Shown: positions 15,542 through 24,231 of the stretch, one piece after another | Numbering within the stretch: the first letter of the stretch is position 1 | Layout: the number at the start of each line of letters is the position of its first letter | Assembly (NCBI RefSeq): GCF_014897705.1 | Contig: NZ_JABUXV010000010.1 | Coordinates: forward strand, 62,001-126,000 | Source: Brachybacterium sp. FME24 | GTDB lineage: Bacteria > Actinomycetota > Actinomycetes > Actinomycetales > Dermabacteraceae | Direction: 5' to 3' | DNA length: 64,000 bases | The notes under the pieces: model-generated | What the model was told of the DNA's origin: nothing | What the model saw: the letters and a program-made list of their open reading frames with translations, nothing else | Databases searched by the model: none | Position numbers and translations under genes: made by a program

Positions 15542-16015
15542 GCCGTGTATGTATCTGTGTGTACAGGGCTCGCGGCACAAATACGCGGCACGGCTCCTCC
15601 GCCCACACCGCCTTTCTTTTCTCCACACAATGCAGTTATCAACAATTCGCAGGCCAGACTTCGAGGAGGACATTAACCTACCGCCTCACCTTCGCACTCC
15701 TGCCACACCTCCCCGTCGGGCATCGCAACCCGGCTCGTGCGTCGAGATCGCACACTGCGCCCTCATGCCGGGCGAACAGTCACGCCTGCGGGTGCCCAGC
15801 CGGCACTCCCGCGCCCTCACAGAATGCGCCACATTGCGCTTTCATCAGGGATGACACGTCGCGGAGACCATGGGTCGAGGTGGTCACGCTCGCACACCTA
15901 CGCCCGCACCTGCCACTCCCTCTCGCCGTTTCCCCACCTCCCCGCTAGAGCTTCTGTGTTCGCGTTCGCGGTCGACGACGCTCGCCTCCAGAGTTCTTTC
16001 CTCCCCACGGGCCAG

Positions 16016-16036
16016 TTATCCACACATTCATCCACA
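16016..16036 (+). promoter_or_regulatory. tandem DnaA-box-like pair
   Basis: TTATCCACA and TCATCCACA, 12 bases apart, just upstream of the HNH-gene promoter. Possible DnaA binding; function unknown. Confidence 0.45.
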
Positions 16037-16050
16037 TTCGACTGGAGCCC

Positions 16051-16079
16051 TTCCAGAAGGGTCCGCGAACACATAAAAT
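16051..16079 (+). promoter_or_regulatory. promoter of DUF222-HNH gene
   Basis: -35 TTCCAG (16051-16056), 17-bp spacer, -10 TAAAAT (16074-16079), giving a start near 16086 and a 60-base untranslated leader. TAAAAT is exceptional in this GC-rich setting. Confidence 0.55.
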
Positions 16080-16145
16080 AAGAGACGTCACGGGCGCTGA
16101 TTCCAGCGATATTCGCCGAACACGCACGCGGGAGGAGGAGCCATC

Positions 16146-17957
16146 ATGGGAGACGAGCTCGAACAAGACGGCGCCTCCGGCAGAGCGTTCGGCCCTGACG
16201 CTGATCGCGCGTCAGCCGATCGCGCTCGGAATGCTCGACGCAACAAGCCCCGAGACCCCTCCTCCCCCAGCGCCGAGCCCGTCACTGACCCGGGGGCCGT
16301 CCCGCAGCTCCAGCCCTGGGCTGTTCGCGCCCGCACGCCGCTGACTGCGAAGCGGATCATCACAGCTGCCAAGGCGAAAGCGGGAAGCGAACAGGCGCAC
16401 CAGGTGCTGGCGATCCACGCGTCCATGCGCGAACGTACCGTCCTCTACGCCCATCAGCAGGAGCTGCTGCTCTCCTTCCTGACCCGCGACCCGGAGACCG
16501 ACGGGTTGATCGATGCTGCGGACATCTCCGCGATGAAGATCGCCACCGGGCTGCGCGTGACCACCCGTCAGGCCGAGTACCTGATCCGCGACGCCCACCG
16601 GTCCGTCGAGCTCATGCCCGAGACCTTCGCGATCCTCACCACCGGTGACCTGCCCGAAGGATTCCACCAGTACCTGCTGCGTCAGGTCCGCTCCCTCACC
16701 GACGAGCAGACCCGGACCGTGGACCACCACGTAGCGACCTGGGAGCTGGCCTCGATCTCCCGGCACATGTTCGAGACCCATATGAAGACCCTCATCACCC
16801 GCGTCACCGCTGGCACCATCCCCACCCTGCCCGAGACGCAGCGCCGCGTGGACCTGGAGATCGCCGACCATGCGCGCGGGACAGCGTCGCTGACCATCAC
16901 CGGCCCGACCCTGGAGATCAAAGCTCTCGCCCACCGCCTGGACGTCTGCGCCCACACCGTCCAGAAGGCACAGCGTCGGGCGCTGGCCGAGGGGGAAGAG
17001 GGCCCGATCCCCTTCGACCTCGACGAGACCCTCCACGACCGCGGCCGGCCCCTCTCGCTCGCCGCTCTGCGCTACGGGATCCTCACCCACTCGATCCTCG
17101 ACATCGATCCCGTCCCCGAACCCGCCAACCCCTACCGAATGCTGGTGACGGTGCCTGCGATGACCCTGCTGGGCATCGACAACGCACCTGGAATGATCGA
17201 CGGCTTGATCCCGGTCCCCGCCGAGCAGGCGCGCGCCCTCGCTGCCGGTCAGGCCACCTGGCAGCGGATCCTCACCGATCCCACCACCGGGGCCTACCTC
17301 CCCGTGACCGCCGAGACCTACACCCCCACCGCGCAGATGCGGCTCCAGCTGAGGCTGCGCCATCCCGTGTGCGCCGCCCCCGGCTGCACCCGGCCCACCG
17401 TCCTCGCCTCCGAGGACGACCACATCGAGGAGTTCCATCACGAGCACCCCGAACTCGGCGGGCCGACCTCCCTGGCCAACCTGCACCGTCTGTGCTGGTT
17501 GCACCACAAGATCAAGACCGAGGGGCTCATCGACCCCGAGCGCGACGAACCGGGCAGCACCGCCCCCGACACAGCGACCGACACCCTGGCCATCGGGCTC
17601 TCCCCACCTCAACCGCCCCCGCAACGATCACAGGCAGTCGAATCGACCGTCACCCGATGGACCCTCGACGGGGAACTGCGCACCACCACTCGGGACAACG
17701 TCGACCTGCTCACCCCGATCCTCGCGCGCGCTCTCGACAACGCCTGGCAGACGCACCTGCGCGCCCACGACGACGCCGTGCGCCTCCGAGACGACGAGGC
17801 CCAGCGCCCGAAGCGCGACCGGGTCATCGAACAACGCCGCCACGAACAACAACGCTTCGTACGACAACGAGAACGCCGCCGTGGCGGGCGCGGCACCGAC
17901 CATCCGGGCGGCTCCACACCACCTCCGATCAGATTCGACGACCCGCCGCCGTTCTAG
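16146..17957 (+). CDS. DUF222 / 13E12-repeat protein with C-terminal HNH nuclease motif
   Basis: 603 residues. The DUF222 region covers roughly residues 60-390. The HNH module near 400-460 has CAAPGC, the DH pair in SEDDHIEEF and NLHRLCWLHHKIKTEG, i.e. paired Cys and His ligands with the catalytic HNH residues. The C-terminal 100 residues are highly charged (Arg/Gln/Glu rich). Members are present in many copies in actinobacterial genomes (the REP13E12 family of mycobacteria) and are often treated as selfish or mobile-like. A strong ribosome binding site (GGAGGAGG) precedes the ATG at 16146. No flanking terminal repeats were found, so mobility is not shown. Confidence 0.85.
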   Translation: MGDELEQDGASGRAFGPDADRASADRARNARRNKPRDPSSPSAEPVTDPGAVPQLQPWAVRARTPLTAKRIITAAKAKAGSEQAHQVLAIHASMRERTVLYAHQQELLLSFLTRDPETDGLIDAADISAMKIATGLRVTTRQAEYLIRDAHRSVELMPETFAILTTGDLPEGFHQYLLRQVRSLTDEQTRTVDHHVATWELASISRHMFETHMKTLITRVTAGTIPTLPETQRRVDLEIADHARGTASLTITGPTLEIKALAHRLDVCAHTVQKAQRRALAEGEEGPIPFDLDETLHDRGRPLSLAALRYGILTHSILDIDPVPEPANPYRMLVTVPAMTLLGIDNAPGMIDGLIPVPAEQARALAAGQATWQRILTDPTTGAYLPVTAETYTPTAQMRLQLRLRHPVCAAPGCTRPTVLASEDDHIEEFHHEHPELGGPTSLANLHRLCWLHHKIKTEGLIDPERDEPGSTAPDTATDTLAIGLSPPQPPPQRSQAVESTVTRWTLDGELRTTTRDNVDLLTPILARALDNAWQTHLRAHDDAVRLRDDEAQRPKRDRVIEQRRHEQQRFVRQRERRRGGRGTDHPGGSTPPPIRFDDPPPF

Positions 17958-17962
17958 CCTGA

Positions 17963-18571
17963 TCAGACGTCACTGATCTCCACCTCGGCCGCCACGAGCT
18001 CCGCCTCGAGCCGGCGGTTCTCCTCCGGGTGAACAGCGGCCGTGAGGGAACGCAGCACGCGCACCGGAGCACCGGCGCTGGCCTCGATCGCACCCAGCGC
18101 CGTGGCGCGCACGCAGAAGTCATAGGCCAGCCCGACCACGTCGATCCGTTCCCACTCGCCCCCGGCGATCAGGTTCTCGACGTTCTCACCGGTCGCCACG
18201 ACAGTGCCCTCGAGCACGCTGTACGACGGCACCCCATACCCCTTGCGCACCACATCCAGGCGGTCTCCCAGTGCAGCGGCGAGCGCCTCGAACGCGGGGT
18301 GGAACGCCGCCCCGGCGGTCCCCGCCACGCAATGCACCGGCCAGGTCTGCGAGTAGTCCGGCTCGGCGGGCGGCGTCGCGAAATGGCCACCGTTATCCGT
18401 GTCCCCGCGGTGCCAGTCCTGGCTCGCGAGGATCCGGTCGTACTGGTCACCGCTGCGGCGCACCAGCTCGGTGATGCGCGCGGCGACTTCCGCACCACCG
18501 GCGACGCCCAGTGCGCCGCCCTCGCAGAAATCGTTCTGGACGTCGACGATGATGAGCATCCGTGAAGCCAT
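17963..18571 (-). CDS. pncA: nicotinamidase (isochorismatase family)
   Basis: About 202 residues. The catalytic triad is visible as Asp10 in IIVDVQNDFCEGGALG, Lys110 in VVRKGYGVPSYS and Cys153 in LAYDFCVRATALGA; metal ligands are Asp52, His54 and His63 in SQDWHRGDTDNGGHF. It deaminates nicotinamide to nicotinate for NAD salvage in the cytosol. The start is the ATG at 18571, preceded by AGGAGG; a further upstream ATG at 18604 has no such site. It is convergent with the HNH gene and divergent from the flavoenzyme gene. The promoter region carries a perfect 15-base tandem repeat (18602-18631). Confidence 0.9.
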   Translation of the reverse strand: MASRMLIIVDVQNDFCEGGALGVAGGAEVAARITELVRRSGDQYDRILASQDWHRGDTDNGGHFATPPAEPDYSQTWPVHCVAGTAGAAFHPAFEALAAALGDRLDVVRKGYGVPSYSVLEGTVVATGENVENLIAGGEWERIDVVGLAYDFCVRATALGAIEASAGAPVRVLRSLTAAVHPEENRRLEAELVAAEVEISDV

Positions 18572-18601
18572 GGGTCCTCCTGATGACGGTGGGCGATCCG
18601 G

Positions 18602-18631
18602 CACTCAGCGTACGGACACTCAGCGTACGGA
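18602..18631. repeat. perfect tandem 15-mer in pncA/flavoenzyme divergent promoter region
   Basis: CACTCAGCGTACGGA occurs twice, head to tail. On the minus strand each unit contains TACGCT, a -10-like hexamer, so the duplication may have doubled the pncA -10 element or created a tandem operator. Confidence 0.7.
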
Positions 18632-18662
18632 GCGGCAGGGTCGCTGCACAGCCCGGCCCTGG

Positions 18663-18668
18663 CACAAT
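18663..18668 (+). promoter_or_regulatory. -10-like element before flavoenzyme gene
   Basis: CACAAT six bases before the ATG at 18675; a leaderless start is likely. No strong -35 seen. Confidence 0.35.
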
Positions 18669-18674
18669 CGCGGC

Positions 18675-20753
18675 ATGTCCACGCCGCTTCCCCACCCGAC
18701 CGGACCCCGCTCCTACCGGACCCTTCTCTCTCCACTGGACCTGGGCCGTTTCGAGGTGCGCAACCGCATCGTCATGGGGTCGATGCACGTCGGCCTCGAG
18801 GACCGGACGTCGGACGCGAAGAAGCTCGCCGCCTACCTCGGCGAACGCGCCCGCGGCGGCGTGGGCCTCATCGTCACCGGCGGCTTCTCCCCCGACCGCA
18901 CCGGCCGCCTCACCCCGCGCGGCGCCGAGGCGAACGATCGCACCCTGCGCGGCCACGAGGTCATCACCCGTGAGGTCCACGAGGCCGACGGGCGCATCAT
19001 CCTGCAGCTCCTCCACGCCGGCCGCTACGCCTTCCACCCGCTGGCGGCGTCTGCCCGCTCCGGCCGCTCCCCCCTCTCCCCGTTCCGCGCGCGCCGACTC
19101 ACCCGGCGCGGCGTCGGCCGCACCGTCGAGCACTTCGCCGGGGCCTCCCACCGCGCGATCGAGGCCGGGTACGACGGCGTCGAGATCATGGGATCCGAGG
19201 GCTACCTGCTCAACCAGTTCCTGGCACCGACCACCAACCGTCGGCGGGACCGCTGGGGTCGCGGCTCCGAAGGCCGGCGCGCGCTGCCGCTGGCCATCGC
19301 CGCCGCCGTGCGCGCAGCGATCGGCCCTGACTCCCTGCTCAGCTACCGCATCTCCCTGCTGGACCTGGTGCCCGGCGGGCAGACCTGGGCCGAGACCGCC
19401 ACCCTCGCGCGCGGCCTCACAGAACGTGGTGTGGACGTGCTGTCCACCGGCATCGGCTGGCACGAAGCCCGCGTCCCCACCATCGTCACCTCCGTGCCGC
19501 GGGCCGCCTTCGCCGAGCAGACCGGGATGCTGCGCGAGATCGTCGACGTCCCCGTCGTCGCCTCCAACCGCATCCACGACCCTGCGGTCGCCGAGCAGGT
19601 GCTCGCCTCCGGCCAGGCCGATCTGATCTCGATGGCCCGCCCGCTGCTGGCCGATCCGCACCTGCCCGCGAAGCTGGGCGACGGTCGCGCCTCGCAGGTG
19701 GTCGCCTGCATCTCCTGCAACCAGGCATGCCTGGACAAGGTGTTCGAGGGCAAGCGGGCCAGCTGCCTCGTGAACCCCCGTGCCGGGCACGAGACCGAGC
19801 TGGTGCTGCAGCCCGTCACCCAGCGCCGCGCCCGCAAGGTGGCCGTCGTCGGCGCCGGACCGGCTGGGCTCGAGGCCGCGCTGGCAGCGGCCGAGCGCGG
19901 CCATGTGGTCACCCTGTTCGAGGCCACCGAGGAGCTCGGCGGACAGCTGCGACTGGCCGCCCGGATCCCCGGCAAGGAGGACTACGCCCAGGCGCTGCAG
20001 TCCTGGCGGATGCGGCTCGCCGCCGCCGGAGTCGGGATCCGGCTGGGCTTCCGCCCGAGTGCGAAGGATCTGCTCGGATTCCACGACGTCATCGTCGCCA
20101 CCGGGGTCATCCCGCGCGTGGTGGACCTCCCGGCCGACGACGGCCCGCAGGTCATCAGCTATGCGGACCTGCTCGAGGGACGCGCCGAGGCGGGCCCACG
20201 GGTCGCTATCATCGGCGCCGGCGGGATCGGGGTCGACGTCGCGGAGTACCTCACCTCCGCGCGGCCCTCCCCCACACTCGACACCGAGACCTGGAAGGCG
20301 CACTGGGGCGTGGTCGACGCCGATGAGCACCGCGGCGGCGTGGCCCCGCGGGACCACCGCGCGACCATCGACGAAGGGAGCCTGGCCCGCGAGGTCCACC
20401 TGCTCCAGCGCAAGGAGACCCGGATCGGCGCGGGCCTCGGCCGCACCACCGGCTGGGTCCACCGCGCCGAGCTGCGACGCGCCGGCATCATCGAGCACCG
20501 CGGCGTCACCTACCAGCGCGTTGACGCCGAGGGCCTGCACATCCTCGAGGAGGACACGGAGCGGGTCGTCGAGGTGGACACCGTCGTGGTCTGCGCCGGG
20601 CAGGTCAGCGTGAACGATCTGGCCGAGAAGGTCGTCGCCGCGCGCTCGGGCCGCACGCCCCGGGTGCACGTCGTCGGCGGGGCCGACGTGGCCGCCGAGC
20701 TCGACGCCGAGCGGGCCATCCGTCAGGCCGTCGAGGTCGCCGCGAGCCTGTGA
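18675..20753 (+). CDS. 2,4-dienoyl-CoA reductase / old yellow enzyme family flavoprotein
   Basis: 692 residues in the FadH/trimethylamine-dehydrogenase layout. Residues 10-340 are an OYE-type FMN barrel (LDLGRFEVRNRIVMGSM, QLLHAGRYA, GYDGVEIMGSEGYLLNQFL). A 4Fe-4S site follows (CISCNQACLDKVFEGKRASC), then FAD and NAD(P) Rossmann domains beginning KVAVVGAGPAGLEAA and VAIIGAGGIGVDVAEYL. This class reduces enoyl bonds, for example of 2,4-dienoyl-CoA in unsaturated fatty acid oxidation, but other enones are possible. Single gene, divergent from pncA; the deaminase gene follows after 41 bases. Confidence 0.88.
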   Translation: MSTPLPHPTGPRSYRTLLSPLDLGRFEVRNRIVMGSMHVGLEDRTSDAKKLAAYLGERARGGVGLIVTGGFSPDRTGRLTPRGAEANDRTLRGHEVITREVHEADGRIILQLLHAGRYAFHPLAASARSGRSPLSPFRARRLTRRGVGRTVEHFAGASHRAIEAGYDGVEIMGSEGYLLNQFLAPTTNRRRDRWGRGSEGRRALPLAIAAAVRAAIGPDSLLSYRISLLDLVPGGQTWAETATLARGLTERGVDVLSTGIGWHEARVPTIVTSVPRAAFAEQTGMLREIVDVPVVASNRIHDPAVAEQVLASGQADLISMARPLLADPHLPAKLGDGRASQVVACISCNQACLDKVFEGKRASCLVNPRAGHETELVLQPVTQRRARKVAVVGAGPAGLEAALAAAERGHVVTLFEATEELGGQLRLAARIPGKEDYAQALQSWRMRLAAAGVGIRLGFRPSAKDLLGFHDVIVATGVIPRVVDLPADDGPQVISYADLLEGRAEAGPRVAIIGAGGIGVDVAEYLTSARPSPTLDTETWKAHWGVVDADEHRGGVAPRDHRATIDEGSLAREVHLLQRKETRIGAGLGRTTGWVHRAELRRAGIIEHRGVTYQRVDAEGLHILEEDTERVVEVDTVVVCAGQVSVNDLAEKVVAARSGRTPRVHVVGGADVAAELDAERAIRQAVEVAASL

Positions 20754-20794
20754 GGCCTGGACACCGCGACCCCGATCCGGGAGGATCCGGTGCT

Positions 20795-21271
20795 ATGAGC
20801 ATCCGTGCCGAGTCCGAACTGCTCGCCCGCGCGATCGACCTCGCGAGCGCGAACGTCGCAGAGGGCGGCGGGCCCTTCGGGGCGGTCGTGCGCACCGCCG
20901 ACGGTGGCCTCATCGACGGTGTCAACCGGGTCACCTCCCTGCACGACCCCACCGCGCACGCCGAGGTCCTGGCGATCCGCGCGGCCTGCGCGCAGCTGGA
21001 GACGGTCGAGCTGCGCGGCGCCGTGCTCTACGCCAGCTGCGAGCCCTGCCCGATGTGCCTGGCCACCGCGCTGTGGGCGCGCATGGACAAGGTGGTGTTC
21101 GCCGCCGGTCGCGATGACGCGGCCCGCGCCGGATTCGACGACGCCGCCTTCTACGCGTACTTCGAGACCCCGGGCCACCACGCCCTGCTGCCCACCGAGC
21201 AGTCCCGGACCGCGCAGGCCGCAGCGCCCTTCGAGGCCTGGCGCGCGCACGAGGACCGCACGGAGTACTGA
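20795..21271 (+). CDS. nucleoside/guanine deaminase (cytidine deaminase-like fold)
   Basis: 158 residues. The zinc motif is complete: HAE in PTAHAEVLAIRAAC and PCPMC in SCEPCPMCLATALWARM. Spacing and the C-terminal DDAAFYAYFETP segment fit the guanine-deaminase-like branch (GuaD of Bacillus type) better than tRNA adenosine deaminase. It would convert guanine to xanthine in purine salvage. A ribosome binding site GGAGG lies ten bases before the ATG at 20795. It is convergent with the PBP gene, with seven bases between their ends. Confidence 0.82.
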   Translation: MSIRAESELLARAIDLASANVAEGGGPFGAVVRTADGGLIDGVNRVTSLHDPTAHAEVLAIRAACAQLETVELRGAVLYASCEPCPMCLATALWARMDKVVFAAGRDDAARAGFDDAAFYAYFETPGHHALLPTEQSRTAQAAAPFEAWRAHEDRTEY

Positions 21272-21278
21272 GTACCGT

Positions 21279-23216
21279 TCAGCCCCCGTGAGCGCCCTCG
21301 AGGACCTCGCGGGCGATCGGACCGGAGGTCACCGAGCCATAGCTGCCGTCCTCGACGAACGCGGCGATGACCAGGTCTCCCTGGGCGACGATCACCCAGG
21401 AATGCAGCTTCAGCTCGCCGTTCTCATCGGTCCACTCCGCGGTGCCGGTCTTGCCGATCACCGGATCCCCGGGGACATCCGCGAACTCATCGAGGCTCCC
21501 CTCGGTGACGACCCCGCGCAGCATCTCTTGCATCTGCGAGGTCTCGTCCTGCGTGAGCGGCTGCGGCACCTCCTCGGCGGCGCTCTCCTCGTCGGCGAGG
21601 ATCCGCGGGTGCACGGTGGCGCCCTGTTGGATGCTTCCGAGCACGACTGCCATGCTCAGCGGCGAGGTCAGCACGCGGCCCTGCCCCATCATGGCGGCCG
21701 CATGCTCGGTGCCGGAGTCCTCGGGGTCGACCGAGCCCATGAAGGCCTCCAGCCCGGCCGGCTTCTCCTGGCCGATCCCGAGCGTCGTCGCGGCGTCGGC
21801 GAGCGCGGGCTGGTCGACGGTGTCGTGCTGGAGCAGCAGCGCCGTGTTGCAGGAGTGCGCGATGACGTCCCGCAGCGGCATCGGCCCGAACAGGTCCGGG
21901 GACATCGAATCCGCGTTCTTGAAGCTGCGCCCCTCGACGGTGGCCGTCTCCGGGCACTGCAGCGTCGTATCGGGAGTGACGCCCTCGCGCAGCAGGGCGA
22001 GCGAGGTCACGGCCTTGAAGGTCGAGCCCGGCGCGTACTGGCCGACCAGACCCACCGGGTAGGACTGCCCCGTCGGCCCGAGGGCCGAGGCGAGCACATC
22101 GCCGGTCGAGGGCTGCAGGGCGATCACCGCTGCCGGGGAGTCCTCGTCGGCGATCGCGGCCGTGGCCAGGCGCTGCAGCTCATCGTCGAGAGTCGTGCGC
22201 ACCTCGGTCCCCTCGGTGGGCTCCACGCGGTGCAGGGAGCGTTCGGCGTCCGCATCCGGATCCACCGCGACGACGTTCGCACCGGCTGCTCCCACCAGTG
22301 CCTCCCGCTGCGCGGCGACGACACCGCCGCTGGCGACGAGATCACCGGCCTCGATCTCGCCGTCGGAGTTCTCGACGTCCTCCCCGCTGGCCTCGCGCAG
22401 CGCGCCGAGCACACCGGGCGCGTAACCGCGCTCCGTCGCCAGCGGCTGAGTCTCCTCCAGCGCCCGGTAGCCCGGCACCTCAGCGGCCTCGTCGAGCGGG
22501 TACTCGCCCTCGTCCTGAACCCGGATGGTCAGGGCCGGGACGAACGCCTCGGCGCCGTAATCGGAGACGCTCTGCACGAACCGATCCGCGTCGATGCCGA
22601 GCAGGCCGGCGAGCTCGCGGGCGGCCGCCTCCTGGTCCGCCTCCTCGACCTGGGTCTTGTCCAGGCCGAGCACCGTGACGTCGTGCGGGCCGTACAACGT
22701 GGTGCCGTCGCGGTCGGTGACGGTGCCGAGGGTGGGCTCCAGGGTCTGCAGCTCCAGGTGCTCGCGGTTGGTCAGATCAGGGGCGAACATCTCCGGAGCG
22801 AGGTCCGCGGCCCAGCCGTCCTCGGTGCGTCGCAGCGTGGCTTCGGTGGTGTAGCTCCAGGTCCCGGCCTCGTGCGGGAGTGCCCAGGTCCACGACAGGG
22901 TGGAGGTGCGGACCCCGTCCTCGGCGCTGCCCGCATCGGTGAGCTCGACCGTCGGGGCCTCGCCGGTCGCCTCGAGCATCGAGCCGAGGATGCGTTCGTG
23001 CTCCGCAGTGGCCTCCGACGCCTCGAGGTCCGCGAGCGCCACTTCCGCGAAGTCCCCGTCCGGCAGCGCTGCGGCGAGCGCCTCCGCCTCCTCGGTGCCG
23101 TCGCCGAAGCGATCGCGCCACAGGACGACCGCGATCACGAGGGCCACCACGACCACGGCGGCGACGATCGCGACCAGGAGACCTCGACGACGGGAACGGG
23201 GGTGTGCGGCGCTCAT
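21279..23216 (-). CDS. class B penicillin-binding protein with MecA-type N-terminal domain
   Basis: 645 residues. A single membrane anchor (12-34) is followed by an NTF2-like MecA_N domain (about 40-150), a dimerisation domain, and a transpeptidase domain with the three penicillin-binding motifs: Ser398-TFK401, Ser455-Cys-Asn457 and KTGT at 589-592. It cross-links peptidoglycan outside the membrane. The MecA_N domain is common in actinobacterial PBPs and does not by itself mean methicillin resistance. The start is the ATG at 23216. It is divergent from the PfkB kinase gene, 51 bases away. Confidence 0.92.
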   Translation of the reverse strand: MSAAHPRSRRRGLLVAIVAAVVVVALVIAVVLWRDRFGDGTEEAEALAAALPDGDFAEVALADLEASEATAEHERILGSMLEATGEAPTVELTDAGSAEDGVRTSTLSWTWALPHEAGTWSYTTEATLRRTEDGWAADLAPEMFAPDLTNREHLELQTLEPTLGTVTDRDGTTLYGPHDVTVLGLDKTQVEEADQEAAARELAGLLGIDADRFVQSVSDYGAEAFVPALTIRVQDEGEYPLDEAAEVPGYRALEETQPLATERGYAPGVLGALREASGEDVENSDGEIEAGDLVASGGVVAAQREALVGAAGANVVAVDPDADAERSLHRVEPTEGTEVRTTLDDELQRLATAAIADEDSPAAVIALQPSTGDVLASALGPTGQSYPVGLVGQYAPGSTFKAVTSLALLREGVTPDTTLQCPETATVEGRSFKNADSMSPDLFGPMPLRDVIAHSCNTALLLQHDTVDQPALADAATTLGIGQEKPAGLEAFMGSVDPEDSGTEHAAAMMGQGRVLTSPLSMAVVLGSIQQGATVHPRILADEESAAEEVPQPLTQDETSQMQEMLRGVVTEGSLDEFADVPGDPVIGKTGTAEWTDENGELKLHSWVIVAQGDLVIAAFVEDGSYGSVTSGPIAREVLEGAHGG

Positions 23217-23254
23217 GGGGACATCTTCCCGGTCCCGCCGCTGATCCGTCCACC

Positions 23255-23260
23255 TAGACT
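23255..23260 (+). promoter_or_regulatory. -10 element of leaderless PfkB-kinase promoter
   Basis: TAGACT seven bases before the ATG at 23268. Confidence 0.45.
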
Positions 23261-23267
23261 CGGCCTC

Positions 23268-24179
23268 ATGCCCCGAGTGCTCCACACCGCCCAGGCGCTC
23301 GTCGACATCGTCGTCGAGCTCGAGGATCTCCCCCCGCGCGGCGGCAACGCCAATGCGCTGAGCGAGCAGTGGTACGCCGGGGGCGCCGTGACCACGCTGG
23401 TCGCCGCCGCCCGCACCGGCGCCGAGGCGGTCCATGGCGGCGCGCACGGCGCCGGCCCCCATGGAGACCTGATCCGGCAGGCGCTCGCGGCCGACGAGGT
23501 CCAGCTCTCCGACGCGGTCCATGCCGATGCCGACACCGGATACTGCATGGTCATGCTCGAACCGTCGGCCGAACGCACGTTCCTCACCGTCTACGGCGCC
23601 GAGCGGCAGATCACCGCGCAGTCCCTCGCGACCCTCGACCCGCGGCCCGGGGACCTCCTGTGCCTGTCCGGGTACAGCCTGTTCGAACCCACCCGGGACC
23701 CGCTGCTGGACTTCCTGGACACGGTCCCCGCCGGCGTCGAGGTGGTGCTCGACCCGGGAGCGCCCTTCGCCACCTTCCCCCGGGAGGTGCAGGAGCGAGT
23801 GCTCGCTCGCACCACGGTGTGGACCTCGAACGCCGACGAGGCGCGCGCCCTGACCGGCCTCGACGCCCTCGAGGACACACCGGAGGCACTGCGCCGCCGC
23901 ATCGGCCCGCACGCCGTGGTGATCGTGCGCGACGGCGACCGCGGATGCATCGTCTTCCATCACGGCCGCGGCACCGAGATCCCCGCCTTCCCCCAGCAGC
24001 CCGTGGACACCAATGGCGCCGGCGACACCCACACCGGGGTGCTGCTGGCCGAACGTGCCCTCGGCGCCGACTGGGAATCCGCCGCGACCCGCGCGAACGC
24101 CGCCGCCGGGATCGCCGTGACCCGCAAGGGACCCCAGAGCGCCCCCAGCCGCACCGAGGTCGACGCCTTCCTGGCCTGA
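23268..24179 (+). CDS. PfkB family carbohydrate kinase
   Basis: A 303-residue ribokinase-fold protein. The N-terminal GG region is GGNANALSEQWYAGGAVTTLVAAARTGA, and the C-terminal anion-hole/catalytic signature is DTNGAGDTHTGVLLAERALG with the catalytic Asp in GAGD. It phosphorylates a sugar or nucleoside at the expense of ATP; the substrate cannot be named. It begins at a leaderless ATG (23268). The glutathione peroxidase gene follows after 52 bases with its own -10 element. Confidence 0.85.
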   Translation: MPRVLHTAQALVDIVVELEDLPPRGGNANALSEQWYAGGAVTTLVAAARTGAEAVHGGAHGAGPHGDLIRQALAADEVQLSDAVHADADTGYCMVMLEPSAERTFLTVYGAERQITAQSLATLDPRPGDLLCLSGYSLFEPTRDPLLDFLDTVPAGVEVVLDPGAPFATFPREVQERVLARTTVWTSNADEARALTGLDALEDTPEALRRRIGPHAVVIVRDGDRGCIVFHHGRGTEIPAFPQQPVDTNGAGDTHTGVLLAERALGADWESAATRANAAAGIAVTRKGPQSAPSRTEVDAFLA

Positions 24180-24197
24180 TCTGCGCGGGCTCGGCCC

Positions 24198-24203
24198 TAC
24201 GAT
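24198..24203 (+). promoter_or_regulatory. -10 element of glutathione peroxidase promoter
   Basis: TACGAT about 29 bases before the ATG at 24232. It overlaps an in-frame ATG at 24202, which argues against that codon as the start. Confidence 0.4.
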
Positions 24204-24231
24204 GGATGGGCACAGCGAGAGGACGACGAGC

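Larger units (their letters stand above)
15542..16145. other. long non-coding spacer with DnaA-box-like sequences
   Basis: No convincing gene is seen; short open frames here lack ribosome binding sites and protein-like composition. The stretch is less GC-rich than its surroundings. It contains TTCTCCACA (15619-15627), TTATCAACA (15636-15644), TTATCCACA (16016-16024, a perfect E. coli-type DnaA box) and TCATCCACA (16028-16036). Three of these fit the degenerate Streptomyces DnaA box (Y)(Y)(G/A/C)TCCACA. A degenerate direct repeat (around CACTGCGCCCTCAT at 15754 and CATTGCGCTTTCAT at 15831) is also present. Confidence 0.5.

Noticed and set aside
15619..16036. DnaA-box-like cluster taken as the chromosomal origin.
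   Set aside because: No dnaA, dnaN, rpmH or other origin genes are near and the number of boxes is small; reported only as a curiosity.
15559..16081. Several overlapping short ORFs in the spacer before the HNH gene.
   Set aside because: No ribosome binding sites, atypical composition and overlap with each other in different frames.
16146..17957. DUF222-HNH gene as part of an insertion sequence or intein.
   Set aside because: No terminal inverted repeats, target duplication, transposase or splice motifs were seen.
21279..23216. PBP with a MecA-type N-terminal domain as acquired beta-lactam resistance.
   Set aside because: The domain is common in chromosomal actinobacterial PBPs and base use matches the neighbours.
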